Numbered from the stretch's first letter, positions 21,646 through 34,400 are shown. The stretch is 64,000 nucleotides of DNA from Oscarella lobularis (GCF_947507565.1 NC_089186.1:2294001-2358000); one strand, 5' to 3'. Notes: generated by a model not told the origin, from the letters alone. Translations and numbers: made by a program.

Positions 21646-22224
21646 ATGGCTCACCATCAAGTCAAGCGCAAGCTTATCGCCGTGATTGGCGACGAGGTGG
21701 GTATTGGGACGGGTTTCGAGGCGCGTGAACTCACTTTTCGTTGCCAGGACACGTGCACGGGATTTATGTTGGGTGGAATAGGCGAAATCAATCAGAAAAG
21801 ACAGCCGAATTTTCTTCTCGTGAAGAAAGGTGTTACATTGGCGCCTCCTATAGTCTCAAACACGAAAAATCGTTCATTTTTAGACACTACGCGAGCCGAA
21901 ATCGAAGAGGCATTCGTCAATTTTATGAAGAGAGAAGACATCGGAATTATTCTTATAAACCAATACGTAAGAGTACCTGTTTCTTACTATAGACAAATAT
22001 GGAGATATTTTTTTCGGCAGATTGGTGACGAAATTAGACATTTGCTCGATCAAAACACGGCGTCGATTCCAGCCGTTTTAGAAATTCCATCCAAGGAACA
22101 TCCATATGATCCATCAAAAGATTCCATCCTGAGACGAGCTAAGGTATTAATCAAACGCATCAAAAAATTTTTTCTATGAGCACGTACACTATAGGGAATG
22201 TTCAATCCGGATGACTTCCGTTGA
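21646..22224 (+). CDS. ATP6V1F: V-type proton ATPase subunit F
   Basis: Five exons: 21646-21696, 21748-21829, 21884-21966, 22021-22143 and 22195-22224. Conserved blocks are [57 protein letters not shown] and the final GMFNPDDFR, which matches the human end GMFTAEDLR. The subunit belongs to the central stalk of the V1 sector. Introns 1-3 are 51, 54 and 54 nt, each a multiple of three and free of stop codons, so the unspliced frame stays open through four exons. Confidence 0.95.
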
Positions 22225-22405
22225 AGAACAGTTAATTAAAAAACACTCATGTTCACATGCACGAAAAATATAATATTCGGTTATTCAATCAATTTTCAAA
22301 ACCCCTACGTGCATTAGCTTTCTATCTCTCCCTACTGTGTGTATCTTGCGTCAAAATAAGATAAATAATCACGTGGGTAATTTTGCGTACGCGAATGGAA
22401 CATCA

Positions 22406-22869
22406 ATGGCACGTGCCAAAACACCTTCTAGTCTTTCTTCTCACGCAATCGCAGACAAAGAGCAGACATTAATCCGGCAGATAGCGGAGCACCAGCAGCC
22501 GCGGAGACTCGCTCGCTCGCTCGCGAGCCGTGGGCCTTCTTCGTCTCGTTTTCGCTCGATGAGGAAGCCAGGCGTGCAGACTGTGGTCACGCCTACAGGT
22601 TTGTGCTCTTTTTTTATTTTTCCGTGCGCTTTTTTGCCACGTGCGTCGCTTGGTGCCTTTCTTTGCGACGTTCGCTGCTCTTTCATCTATCTTCGCGACG
22701 TTCGCTCCTCTTCACGTCTTTTCGCGACGTCTACGTCAGTGACAGGGTCCCCTTTTTAGGTTCTTTGCAATTATTCGAAAGGAGCAGCCGAAGATCTGAA
22801 CGCGTGCCTGACGAGATTAGGTGAGTCGCTACGGTAAGACGATTTTTCGCTTTTGTTCGCAGCTCCTAG
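22406..22869 (+). CDS. Possible small three-exon gene (about 87 residues)
   Basis: ATG 22406 opens an exon to 22598 (donor GTTTGT), continued in phase by 22760-22820 (donor GTGAGT) and a final exon ending at TAG 22867-22869. The product would be Arg/Ser-rich with no recognised domain. Splice sites and phases agree, but composition alone does not prove coding; it may be the 5' part of a longer gene or noncoding. Confidence 0.25.
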
Positions 22870-22979
22870 CGAGTAACCGCACCCCCGAGCTGGGAGAGGA
22901 GTGGTCAAAGTGTCCGGATTTTGGCAGCTATTTAATTATGTATCGTTTTGAATCTGTCTAACTCGTGTGCCGTTTTAGG

Positions 22980-23275
22980 TACAGGTCTGTCATATCAGGC
23001 CAGTTCCACGATTCTATTCTTAACATTACAGCTTCCACCAAATATCTATCAGCCTTCATTTCATTTCCACTTCAATCAACTTTCACACTTCATTTTCCTT
23101 GACCTTCCTTCCATCATGTTTCATCTACACTTCGTTTCACGTCATCTACACGTCATCATCTATCATACTTCTTTTTCACGTCATCTGCACGTTATCTACC
23201 GTCATCATCTGTCATCTTTTCTTTTCACGTCATCTACACTTCATCTGCATTTCATCTCTTCATTTTAGCGTTTTA
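22980..23275 (+). repeat. Pyrimidine-rich stretch with repeated CACGTCATC motif
   Basis: The plus strand is strongly C/T-biased, made of irregular repeats of TTCATTT, CATCTACAC and TTTCACGTCATC (about five copies of CACGTCATC or close variants). No coding sequence is seen. From 23276 to 23390 the sequence becomes AT-rich with a TTAATTAA tract. Confidence 0.6.
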
Positions 23276-23387
23276 GAGGAAATTAGAGGCAGTGTAGGGT
23301 AGAGGAATTAGAGGAATTAATAATATGTAATTTAATTAATTAATTAATTAATATTTTAAAAATAAATAATTATTTTTTGTCTTCACT

Positions 23388-24059
23388 CTACAGTATGTTT
23401 GCTTTGGCAGGTCGTCGCCGACGAGGAGGAGGAGGAGGAGGAGGAGGGACGAAGAGTGCTACGCCCATAGAAGACGTCTTGGAACGAGGTATCTGTATGA
23501 TACGCTCAAAATTTCTTTTTGCTTTCTTTTTTTGAGATTTAGGTTTGCTCGCAAGAGGAGGAGGCCAAGGACAGCAGGACGACGGCGGTAAGTGGACGAT
23601 GGGACGAAGACACCAGGTATCTGTATTTATTGCCCACATTTTCCCCATGCTTTCTCTTTTTCAGTTATAGATACCGACGTGGCCGCGGAGGGACGATGAA
23701 GACGACGGAAGTAGACGAAGCCGGCTGTATCACAGGTATCTGTATGGAGCACCCATTTTTTCCCGTACTCGCTTTTTCTTGAGATTTAGATTTGCAAGAG
23801 GAGGGACGGCCCAAGGGCAAAGGTGGACGGCGGGTAAGTCGACGATGGGACGAAGGCACGAGGTATCTGTACATAACGCTCCCATATTTCACTTGCTTGC
23901 CCTTTTCTAGTTTTAGATGCGGACGTGGAGGACGAAGGACGACGTACGGAAGTAGACGAAGCCGGCCGCCCCAAAGGTATCTGTATGGAGCGCCTATTTT
24001 TTCCCATACTTCCTTTTTTTGAGATTTAGATTGGATGCTAGATGAAGAAGAGGGACGAA

Positions 24060-24107
<48 letters not shown>

Positions 24108-24250
24108 ACGGAAGGATGAAGATCAATTTCGAGGTCCTCTGTATAGTGTACACATTTTTTCGTTTACTGCCTTTTTTTTAGTTTAGGCTCGCCTCGCCTC
24201 GCCTCGTCGCACGGATGAAGATCGCCGCCGCCGGATGTCGCCAGTGGTAT
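23388..24250 (+). repeat. Tandem exon/intron modules with near-identical splice sites
   Basis: Six or so blocks of about 100-115 bp alternate a purine-rich, Arg/Gly/Asp-coding segment with an intron-like segment. The latter starts GTATCTGTAT and ends in a polypyrimidine tract followed by GAGATTTAG, TTATAG or TTTTAG. Donors are seen near 23491, 23619, 23735, 23862 and 23975. A diverged continuation runs to about 24490. Parts stay open across joins (for example the block before 24250 continues in phase to 24480), so this could be an exon-duplicated gene for a basic low-complexity protein. No single reading through all blocks could be fixed. Confidence 0.5.
24061..24108 (+). repeat. GCC trinucleotide repeat
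   Basis: About 16 tandem CGC/GCC units inside one of the exon-like modules, giving poly-Ala, poly-Arg or poly-Pro depending on frame and strand. Confidence 0.95.
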
Positions 24251-24587
24251 TTGTAGTTATTTATTTATTTATTCATTTTTTGCTGTTTCTTTGGCCTAGA
24301 TCGTCGACGTCGCAAGCGCGCAAGCCGTCGGTACGCGAGGACCTCAAGTCGTCTGCGGCCAGCAAAAGCCGCGCAGTCTAAGATCGCGTTACTGTACGTA
24401 GCAAATTTTAATAATTTTTTTATTCTTTTAACAGCACACGTGAAGACGACGCAGCCCCTCATCTGCCTGCCCCATCGCTTCAAAAAGAAGGTATTACATG
24501 ACTAATTAATTATATATTAATAGTAATTAATTAATTACTAGTGAGGTAGCTAGGTAGCTAGGTATAGTTAGGTTAGGTAGCTAGGTA

Positions 24588-24726
24588 CATCATCAGCATC
24601 AGCATCAGCATCAGCATCAGCATCAGCACCAGCATCATCATCATCATCATCATCATCAGCACCATCACCATCAGCATCAGAATCATCACCACCATCACCA
24701 CCATCACCACAACCAGCACCACCACT
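24588..24726 (+). repeat. CAT/CAG/CAC compound microsatellite
   Basis: Imperfect tandem CATCAG, CATCAT and CACCAT units, preceded at 24545-24587 by GTAGCTAG repeats. No gene is seen between about 24490 and 25040 apart from these repeats and the promoter duplication. Confidence 0.95.
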
Positions 24727-24824
24727 AGTAGCATCGCCCGAAGCATGTCATTATCCATATACAATTTTTATTTCAGGTTTAATAACCATTATTGAATCAA
24801 GGGTCAATTAATTACAGTTGCCCC

Positions 24825-24990
24825 GGGTTAGTAAGCACGTGACTATAAGCTAACCTTGAAACTATGTATCTTCTTCCACGTCATCATTACGCTAATGCTT
24901 ATATGAGGGTTAGTAAGCACGTGACTATAAGCTAACCCTAAAACTATGTATCTTCTTCCACGTCATCACTATTACGCTAATGCTTATATG
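24825..24990 (+). promoter_or_regulatory. Tandem duplication of an 82-bp promoter-like element
   Basis: Units 24825-24906 and 24907-24990 are almost identical. Each carries an E-box in AAGCACGTGAC, the segment CCACGTCATCA resembling a CRE/ATF half-site, and GCTTATAT. The second copy differs by a 3-bp insertion and two substitutions. The pair ends about 50 bp before the start codon at 25041, so it is probably the core promoter of that gene. Confidence 0.55.
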
Positions 24991-25040
24991 GATGGCTCTC
25001 TCCCCCTGCCTCCTCACGTGCCACCATAGATACTACACGT

Positions 25041-26538
25041 ATGGACGCCTCCGTCGCCGCTGTTGACGAAGACTTGTCTCTTCGAGAGGCTCGCATGCGA
25101 GACGAGATCCGCACGCTCCAAGAGGAACGCGCGCGCGCCCTGCTCGAGGAAATCGACGCTCTCCAGAAAGAGAAACGTCTCGCCGTCGCGAAATTTCAAG
25201 CGGTCCAAGCCGAATTGACGCTCCTTCGAAAGGAGAACGAGCGACTGAAGCGCGACGGAGGACCGAACGCCGCCGCGAATCTCGTCGCCAAGCTGGCGCG
25301 ACTCGAAGAAGCGACGCAACGCGACGAGACAACGAAGCGAGAACTGCGCGACAAGCTCAAGACATCGACGCAACACAACGCGCGTCTCATGCTCAAAATA
25401 AAAAAACTCGAGCGTGCGTAAACGCGAGACGAAAATCCCGCCGCGAAAAATGAATTCTAGCACGATCTAGAGCCAGACGAAGGGGGCGGATCCTCGTCGA
25501 ACTCGTCCGCGACGGCACAGCGTCGCTATTCGATCGATTCGGCGTCGAGATCCGTTCAAGCGGGCAGCAGCGGCGTCGCGGCGCCAAGTCCGCCCGTCCA
25601 AATTCGATACAAAGTTCCCGATAACGTTCGCGAAGCGCTCGGCGAAGCGAAGCAGACGATTGGCGACTTGCGAAGGCAGTTGGAGGTGAGACAAAGGCGG
25701 TGTCCTGTTTCGTTTGTTGTTTTACGTGCGTAGGATCGTGAGAACGAGCTCGAACGCTGCCAATCGCGATGCGCCGAAACGGCGCAGGTCTACGCAGACG
25801 CTATGGCACAAGCACAGGTAAAAAAGTCGTTTTTGTATAAGTACTAAGCTGTGTCTGATTTTTTATAGATGAAGGATGAGTTGCTTGGTGAAGAAAGGCA
25901 GAGGAGGAAGACTCTGAAGCGTTCGTATCATAATCTAAAAGCCAAGCTAAAGGTGCTTCGTTTTCTTATGATTTTTGCACTATTTATTGGCTTTTGTTTT
26001 TTAGGCTTTGCAGGCGGATTCTGCCGGACTTCGTGCTGAGTTTGAAGAATTTCGATCTTGGTCGAGACGACATCTGAAGGCCCTGTCTGATGATATGGAA
26101 CTTTGCAGGGCAATTTATAGTCTAAAGAACTCGTTAGCTCAGGTTAGTAGAAAAACAAAAGACTCTATTGTACGTTTGAATGAGGAAGACTCTCATAGGA
26201 ACAATCAACAATGGAACAAATGGAGTCGAAATTGAAAAAAGGCCAAGAGGAAGTCATCAAAGCCAACACAGAGAACGAGTAGAGACAATATAAAGAATCC
26301 TTATCTATGACTCCTAAGTATTTTTCTTAGGCGACTAGCCGGTCTCGTAGCCAAACTCAAAAAGGACAAAGAAGACGCTCGCCAGCACATCCGTAGTCTC
26401 TCTGAACAACTTCAATCAGCCGTCCAATCGAAGGACACAGCTCTTCTCTTACTACATCAAGCGCAAGAGGAGCGTCAAGTCAATAGAAGAATCTCTCCCT
26501 CGCCGTCATCCTCATCATCATTGACGTATGAGGACTGA
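25041..26538 (+). CDS. Coiled-coil protein of unknown family
   Basis: About eight exons join in phase from ATG 25041 to TGA 26536-26538. Exon 1 is almost entirely heptad-rich helix (EEIDALQKEKRLAV, LTLLRKENERLK). Exon 2, entered at the acceptor CGATCTAG, has a Ser/Ala/Gly-rich linker (PDEGGGSSSNSS) and then VREALGEAKQTIGDLRRQLE. Later exons continue coiled coil (EFEEFRSWSRRHLKALSDD, KLKKDKEDARQHI) to a Ser-rich end. No motor, zinc finger or membrane segment is visible. A cytoskeletal or centrosomal role would be a guess. The gene is convergent with MYD88, 137 bp apart. Confidence 0.7.
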
Positions 26539-26675
26539 ATACATATCTCTCGTTGAGCGAGATGCCACAAGTGTTCGCTGTATCTGCGCGATTTATTTGT
26601 ACTAAATCAATGCAGAAAAGGTATATCAAAGCGCATCTAAAAAGATTCCACAAGTGTATCCGTCTAAAAATGAAG

Positions 26676-28047
26676 TCATTTAAGAGAGTCGATGAGTCGT
26701 TCCCAGAAGATCGGTCGATGCAGTTCATTCGTGTAGTCAATGTGAAGAATTCTGCGCACAAGTGACGGCATTTTGCACTTTTGATAGATGACCGGAATCA
26801 AAAGATTCTGCCGCTGAGCTAAAGGAAAATTTTGCAATCAAAATATTTAGGATTACTCTTTTTACCTGGTGAAAGCTGATAGGCTACTTTCGTCTCAAAT
26901 TCGTTGTATTCTGATTTTACGTACTTAGGTGACAGAATGATGACGGTGCGCTTGCACGCGTGTTGGATAACGTAGTCTATAGCGGAATACCGATCAATAC
27001 CAAGAAGAAGATCACGAAAAGGCAAGCACGCTGATAGGGAATTCTCTTTGCATTTCTGATCCAACTTGAGTGCAAAGGCAACGTCTTCTTCGTGGTATGA
27101 CAAGAAAACGTCAAAAAATTTTCCTTTATCTAACGAGATATTGAAGCCCGAATCAAATATTAATATTTTGTTCGTGTTATACCAGGTGTTTTGTAATTGC
27201 GTATCAGATCGCCAAGTTTTGCCTCCACGTCCTCCGCCTCTGACTGCTCCTCCTCTTCAACTGTGACCATGGGTGAGGGCGGGTTGCTAGGGAGCGCAGG
27301 TGGGTTGCCAGGCAACGGCGACAAAGGTGAAGTTGTTATCGAAACTGGTGATTGTTGCGGAATTTGCGCCGTTAGACTTGCCGGTGTCGTAGGTGTCGTC
27401 AGGGACGGAACCCCGCCCCCAGGAGGTGGCAAATTAGGAGAAGCCACTAAAAAAAGGTCAACTCATATATCGAAATTAAAACATCTCTCTTTTACCCAGC
27501 GTGAGACTTTCTAATTGTCTAGCATTATTGGTGACGTCATTCTCCCGAATATCGGAAGATTGGGAGACACGTTCTTGTAGAGTGAAAGGGGACACGACGC
27601 CTAACGAAAGTGCAATCAAAACAGGTCTACCCTCATTTCTCCCCCCGTACGAGTCTCCTCCTCCAGAGTCTTGATCACGTCGAAGCGTCCCAATTCGGCG
27701 AGAACGCGCATGAAGTCGTAGAGAGTCGGCACTTTCGCCGCGATCCAATCGTCGAGCACCGCGTTCATGGGATCGTGCTCGCGTTCCCAATTTTTAATTT
27801 CCAGGTGCGAGAAACCGACGGAATCGGCGAACATGCGCCAATCGTTCATATGGGGCACGTTCATTCGAAGAGCCACTTGCCTGCGCGTTCTGTAGCGCAA
27901 GTCGCCGACTTTGATAGACGTTGGCGACGTTGGCGTCGTCGGCGTCGTCGCGCGACCGTCGATTCCTACTACGATCGTCGTTTCGCTCGTTTCGCTCGAT
28001 TCGCTCGCGAAAGAGGAAAAGGGGTTCTCCTGCCCGATGTTCGTCAT
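26676..28047 (-). CDS. MYD88: MyD88 homolog: death domain plus TIR domain adaptor
   Basis: Five exons can be joined. Exon 1 (from ATG 28047, or 28167 upstream in frame, to 27651) carries the death domain (VALRMNVPHMNDWRMFADSV, EHDPMNAVLDDWI, LAELGRFDVIKTLEEE). Two linker exons are rich in Pro, Ser and Thr. The TIR exon begins KFFDVFLSYHEEDVAFALKL, with CLPFRDLLLG (box 2) and RTVIILSPKYVKSEY. The last exon gives LLIPVIYQKCKMP and FWERLIDSLK before TGA 26676-26678. Death-then-TIR order is the MyD88 layout. Known role: adaptor downstream of Toll-like and IL-1-type receptors towards NF-kB. The linker of about 130 residues is longer than in vertebrates. Confidence 0.92.
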
Positions 28048-28433
28048 GATGGAATGCGCATTCGCGAGAAAGACGGCGGAAAGTTTGGAGTTTGACGTCA
28101 CAAAATGTTTCCCAGAGGAACGCGCTGGTTCGATACACGGTCGAGAGTTCGCCTCACTTTTTATCACGTGATCGGGGACGTCAAGTAAAACCGGAAATCT
28201 GCTTCTTGCTGTACGTCAACTTTAGATCCTCTCTCTGCTGGAAAGCGCGAGAAATTCTACCCTTTATCACAAAATAATTCGCACGCGTTTTCTCCGCTAA
28301 ATTAATTATTTAATTAATGACCTAACTAATTATCAAGCGTATTTGAAACATTAAGCGTGCCTTCACGCTACACTCGACAAGAGGAAATAGAAATCGAAGC
28401 TCGCAAGAAAAGTGAGATCTTTTCCACGTGATC

Positions 28434-31400
28434 ATGACGTCCAATAGTAGCAATCGCGCGTGCGCCCCGTATCCGAACGCGTTTCGTAGCGGACGTTTCG
28501 GCTTCGCTCCAACGATCCCGTGGCAAGCGAACGCGCCTCGACGATCCAATACATCGAATCGTCGGACGACTCGAAGAGGGGCTCCTTTGAAGGGAGCACG
28601 CGGGGAGGACAATGACGAGTGAGTCGCTTTCGCGATCGCGAACGGCTAACGCGCGCATTCCCACTCGACAAACAGGCGAAATTCGTTCGATTGGGACCCC
28701 GCGGGACGGCGTGCTAACGCGTACGCCACCTGTGTTTTCTAAAGGCGGTGTCGGAAGAGAAGAAAGGCACCTTTCGCGGTCGAGAAACGATAATAAAGAC
28801 GTACGTCATATCCCCCCCATTCATTTCAAATATTCAATTTAAAAAACGATCGACCGTTTCGCATATCTAGCCGAAAGAACAAACGATAGCGTTTTCGAAT
28901 TCCAAACCGGAAAACGCAGAGACCACGCCTACTATCGAAGTAATAGAGAAATATCCGACACCCGGGGGGCGTGGTTAATAGATCAATTTTCGAGGATGAC
29001 GAATCCAACGGGAGATTCTCAACGAAAAACCCGGAAGTCGACCGGCATTGCCACAGCTTCAATAACAAAACCAATTACGAGGAAATCGAGATAGCGTACA
29101 AACCGGAAGAAAGCGACTACGACGACGAGGAGGATCCGTCAACCGGAAGCGTTTCCGGAATTTCCGTTCTAGATAGCGAGGACGGCGCTTTGCCGGCGCC
29201 GCCGCCCCCGATGACGTCGACGACGACGACGGCACCGTTCAGTCAGCCGAACGAACGTCGAGCGGCCGCCGCGAGTCGAAAACTCGTCTCGGACGTTCTA
29301 AAACGAGAAGAACAGGGCGATTATATCGACTTGGCGGCGGCGGCGAGCGGCGTACGGAAAAAACCCCATCGAATGAGAACGAGAAAACGCACGCTGAAGG
29401 ATATGTCGCTTCCTCTTCTGTCGACGTCGACGGGTCCTTTGTTGAAAATCGAGCGTATGGCGGCGGCGGCGGCGGCGGACGGCGTCAAAGCGTCGCGGCA
29501 ATCGTTGACCGGACTCGTCTTTGGAGATACGGCGGCGGAGACGCGGAAGAGCGGCGGCGGCGGCGGAAATGTAAGCTAGTTATTGTATTTAATTAATTCT
29601 GTTCTCGCGCGCGAGTGAGGGAGAGAGCCACGGGTAAGTATACTGTATAAACAATGTTGTTCATTGATCTCGTTTCCGACTACACAAGGAGGAAGTCGTA
29701 ATGCGCTACTGCTTCCCATTAGACTAGAAAGCATGATACTTATATAGTCTATGTGTCTATTTTTTGTGTTTTTTTTCCCCCCAGGCAATTATGAATAGGA
29801 AGGACGCTGATAGGGCGGAGGTGACGACGCTCACCACGCCCGTAGTTTTCCCGGCTTCTGATCAGTTTACGTCACTCAACGTAGGAGGAAAATCTTATAT
29901 ATAGACTTTACGTTAATCTTTATATATAGGACATATGTCGCGTGTGCGGAAGCTTTGGAAAAGGAAGTGACTGTCGTCTTCTAACGTGCACTCAATGCGG
30001 TCACTGCTATCATCCCTTCTGCGCCGACGTAAAGGTATTATTAATCCTAATAGTGATTAAGGGGTATTGGGACGGATGAGTTCTAAGGTTTCCGCGGCGA
30101 TTTTAACTCGCGGTTGGCGCTGTCTCGACTGCACCGTCTGCGAGAATTGCGGTCGCAACGTCGACGAAAGCAAACTTCTTCTCTGCGACGTCTGCGACAC
30201 GAGCTATCATATCTACTGTCTCACACCGGCACTCGATCGCGTTCCGCCCGGCGGATGGCGCTGCTCCGCCTGCGTCGTCTGCGCGACGTGCGGCACGCGC
30301 GAGTCACGCGACTGGGAGAAAAACTACACCGAGTGTGGCGCGTGCGCTAGCCGCGTCACGTGCCCAGTCTGTCGCGTTGACTACGCGGAAAACGAGCTCG
30401 TTCTCCGCTGCGATTCGTGTCGTCGTTGGCTTCACGCCGCCTGCGACGGATACGAGAGCGAACGCGACGTCGACGCGGCGTCGGCGAACGGGTATCGTTG
30501 CGCTTCGTGTCGTCCACGTGCCAAGCACGTGAATCGTCCCGCCCCCGCGCTGGGACTCGCCGAACAGCTGCGCGAAAGCGCGTTCGGTCTCTACGCGATT
30601 CTACGCGATCGGCGCGCCGATCGCGGCGCCGCGACGTCGTGTCGCGAACTCGAGACGCTTCTCAAGACGAAAGCGAAACGAACGAAAAACGACGAAGACG
30701 ATCTCCAACGCGTTCTCACCTACGTCAGTCACGTGACAACGTCAAACGGAAGCGACGTAAAATCCCCGAATATTCACGCGATCGCGCGAATATTGAGTAA
30801 ACTATGGCGATCGAATCTTCGATCGCGATCCGTTTCGCCGACGTCGAGGCAAAGTCCCGTCGCGCGATTTCGTCGTCATAGTATCGGTTCGTGTTCCGAT
30901 GTTCGTCCTCCGACGACCGTAGCGTGGGCGGAACTCGTTCCGTCGTCGGAAAATCGTCGTCAACGTCACGGCGATTTGTCGACCACGTGCGCTACGGGGT
31001 TGAGGAATTTATACGAGAAAGCGTTGAGTAAGGATTCCGGCGTTTCGTCGAGCGACGGACGCGTTTTTCGTTGGGCGTCGACGGCGTTAGAAAAATTAGA
31101 AAAATCCGTTATTAAATTGCCGCCGCCGCCGCCGCCGCCGCCTAAGCCTCCGGTGACGACGACGCCGGCTGCGAAACGAAAGAAAAAATCGAAAACTTCG
31201 TCCACAACGCCAACGACAACAAAAATAAATAACTCTAATATTTCTACTAATAATGTTCCCGTGCCCCTGTACGATAAGAATTGGGAAACGGACGAGGCGC
31301 GAGGCGACGGCGCTCATCAGGCGCCCGTTCTATTCGCCAACATGACGCATCCCAATCTAAAGAAAGACTATCCAGGTTCGTTGTTGTATACGGATGTGAA

Positions 31401-34400
31401 GAAATCCGTGTTTAGTCTCTCGCGCGCGGAAAGGGGACGTCCTCTCGTATTTTTTCTCTCTCTCTCTTTCCTTTATAGAATGGTCGACTCGCGTGCGAGC
31501 GATTATGAGAGTTTGGCGGGCGAGCGATCCGAAAGAGCGCGAAGTCTACGTCAACATGGCGAGAAAAAATCGTTCGTCGAAAACGTCGACAAGAGTCGTC
31601 TCCACGGCAACGACGGCGACGGAAACTCCGGTTACGACGACGACGATTTTTTCGTCGACTATTTCGACTCCGGTTCCGTCGTCGCCGGCGCCGGCGGCGG
31701 CGGCGGCGTTTCGTCCTTATCATCGTCCCCAAGTTCCGTCTAAGTTCTCTCCCTCCTACAATTTTCCTTCTAATCAAGCGCGCGCTTTCGTTCCTCCGTC
31801 TCCGTCTCTAATCGGCGGATCGGCGATGGACAGTTTCGCCCACTGGAATCAACTCCACATGCCTCGACTCGTGGATAATTCAACAAAAACGACGACAGCG
31901 ACGCCGGGGTCGATCATCACGCCGTGGCGCGACAACAACGCCGCCGCCACGCGCAAACGAAGACTCGACGAACCTCCACTAAATAATCATTATTTTAATT
32001 TATTTTCTCCGCCGCCGCCGCCTCCGCCGTCGCCGTCAAATCGAATTTCGTTACTTGAACCGACTGTTATGAATAGACGCGGAATGGACATGATAGCCCG
32101 TCGATACTTTTTACCGCCCCAATTAGACGGACGTGTTTCTAGTCCTAGGCTCGTGACTGGGGAGGATTACTATGGGCGTGGTCAATGGAATGAGATCACG
32201 GGGTCGCGCCCGCCGCCGATTTCCGACTTCGCCCCCGCGCGGTTTCAGCCGCCACCCGTTTATTTCAATAACGTTTTGCCGTCGTCGTCGAGTCGCGACG
32301 CTGTCGTCATGACAACGACGGCGACGGCGACGACGAATTCGACGGCGTTTTCGATATCGCGACTTCTCGCGTCGGACGGCAATCGAACGGAAGCGAAGCG
32401 ATTTAAAACGGACGAAAATCCGCCTGGCGGAAACGATCGGCTAATTCGCTTTGGCGCCGACCCGTCGCCAATGGAAACGCCCGTCGACGAAGCGAAGGTT
32501 TGTTTTTCGGACCGCGCGCGCGCGCGCGCGTGTTTTTTTCTTCGTCATCTTGTCTTGTGCATGAGTAAAAGGGGGGAGAGCTAGTGGGGGGGCGGGATGG
32601 TTTTTGAGATCAGTATGCACGCGAGCGTCTTCGTATATAGGGCGGCGTTCTAGCGAGAAAGTCTACCCCGTCGGGGCCGGTGAAATGGAAACGCTGGCGT
32701 CCGTTTATGAAGGATCTCGTTGGGAAAATAACCGCGCCGGAGTCCCGCCCGGAGACCGAAGATAGCGTAGTGCGTTCTTGATAACATTATTTCGATTTCT
32801 TCCACCACCGACGTTTCTCGTCTATAGGAAGTTCTCTGGGCAAAATGGCACGTGCTTTCACCTCCGGACGGCGTTCGCGACGAGCGCCGATGTCTATTGT
32901 GCGGCGAACGAGGCGACGGCGATCCGGACGCCGAGTCTCGGTCAGTCCGACTCGCAAAAACATCGCGGAATAATTGATTTTGCTAATTAGACTGCTCAAC
33001 GTCAAGATAAACGAGTGGATTCACTTGAATTGCGCGCTGTGGTCGCGCGAGGTCTACGAAACGGTGGGCGGATTGTTAAAAAATACGGCGAGCGCTCTCA
33101 AGCGCGCCAAACACAAGGTACGAGACTTTTGTCTAAGATACGAATCCCTAGCTAAGAATCCGCAAAGATTTGCCACGCGTGCGGAAAGGACGGCGCTTCG
33201 CTCGCCTGTTCAAACCGGAAACCACGCGTCTGCGACAAACCGCTTCATTTTCCCTGCGCTCTCAAATCAAAATGTTTTCTATTCGAGGACAAAGTAGGTG
33301 CATGGGGCCCCCTTTCGGGATCCTAACTCGTTTTCCTTTCTCAGGCTGTTTACTGCGGATCGCACAAGAATCCGTGGCCCAAGGATCTCCTAGATAACTT
33401 CCGCGTCGAACGTCCGGTCTTCGCCGAACGCTCGAAAAGCGCTCAACAACAAATTGAAGAGTATTAGAGCAATATTTAGCCTAGATAGAATTATAAAGGG
33501 GGGCCCCTCTTCAGTGTCGTCGTCGGAGAACGAACCGACATTCTATTTCGAATCGGTAGCATCGTGTATCACTCCCTCGGTCGAATAAGCACGCGAATGC
33601 AGAAATTCTACACGGAAAATTGCGTTTATCCAGTCAGTCCAACCCTCCCGGAAATCGCCGGGAAGTAGAACGCGATTTTAAATTTATAGATCGGTTTTCG
33701 AACGACGCGATTCTACTGGAGTCGTAACGATCCTCGACGTCGTTGCTACTATCGTTGCTCGATCGCAGATAATCGCGGCGAACCGGAATTCAAAATCGAC
33801 GAAATTGACGACGATTCGACGACGACTTGGACGTCGGATACGCCTCAAGGTAAGAAAAAAAATCGATTTCGCGCGGGCGCGAGAGTCGCGTCTTCCCCCG
33901 CGCCCATTTCTTGAGATTATGCATATATGCGATTCAAAAGTCCTTCCGCCTTTCTTCCCTCTCCCCAGGCGCGTGGAATCCCATTCTAGACGCTATCAAA
34001 CAAACGCGACTTCGTCACAATCTTCTCCAACTTTATTCCAACCACATGAACGGCGAAACCTTGTTCGGTTTAGCCGAGCCATCTGTCGTAAAACTAATTG
34101 AAGCGGTGCGTTGATTTCCTCGCGTTTTGTTTGCATGAGTCGCGCGCTGATTCCGCGCGGTGTTCTCTCTATAGATGCCGGGAATCGATCAACTGCATGG
34201 CTATGTTTATCGCTTTCCCCGCCGTTCCCTATTGCCCCTATCGCTTCCTTTCAATCCTTCCGGTTGCGTCCGAGCCGAAGCGAGTCTCCGCCGCGGCGTG
34301 GCGACGAGCGGCAAAACGGCGACGCGGTAAACGAAACGAGATCGAATTCAAAACGATAACATTTTCCCTTATATAGTCTACGTACTCTTCGCTCGTCGAG

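Noticed and set aside
26553-26765. Plus-strand open frame MSEMPQVFAV...
   Set aside because: It is antisense to the last coding exon of MYD88 and its 3' UTR.
28620-28970. Firm exon 2 and 3 of KMT2
   Set aside because: Open segments exist (for example after 28674 and 28871), but no combination keeps both canonical splice sites and phase, so they were not called.
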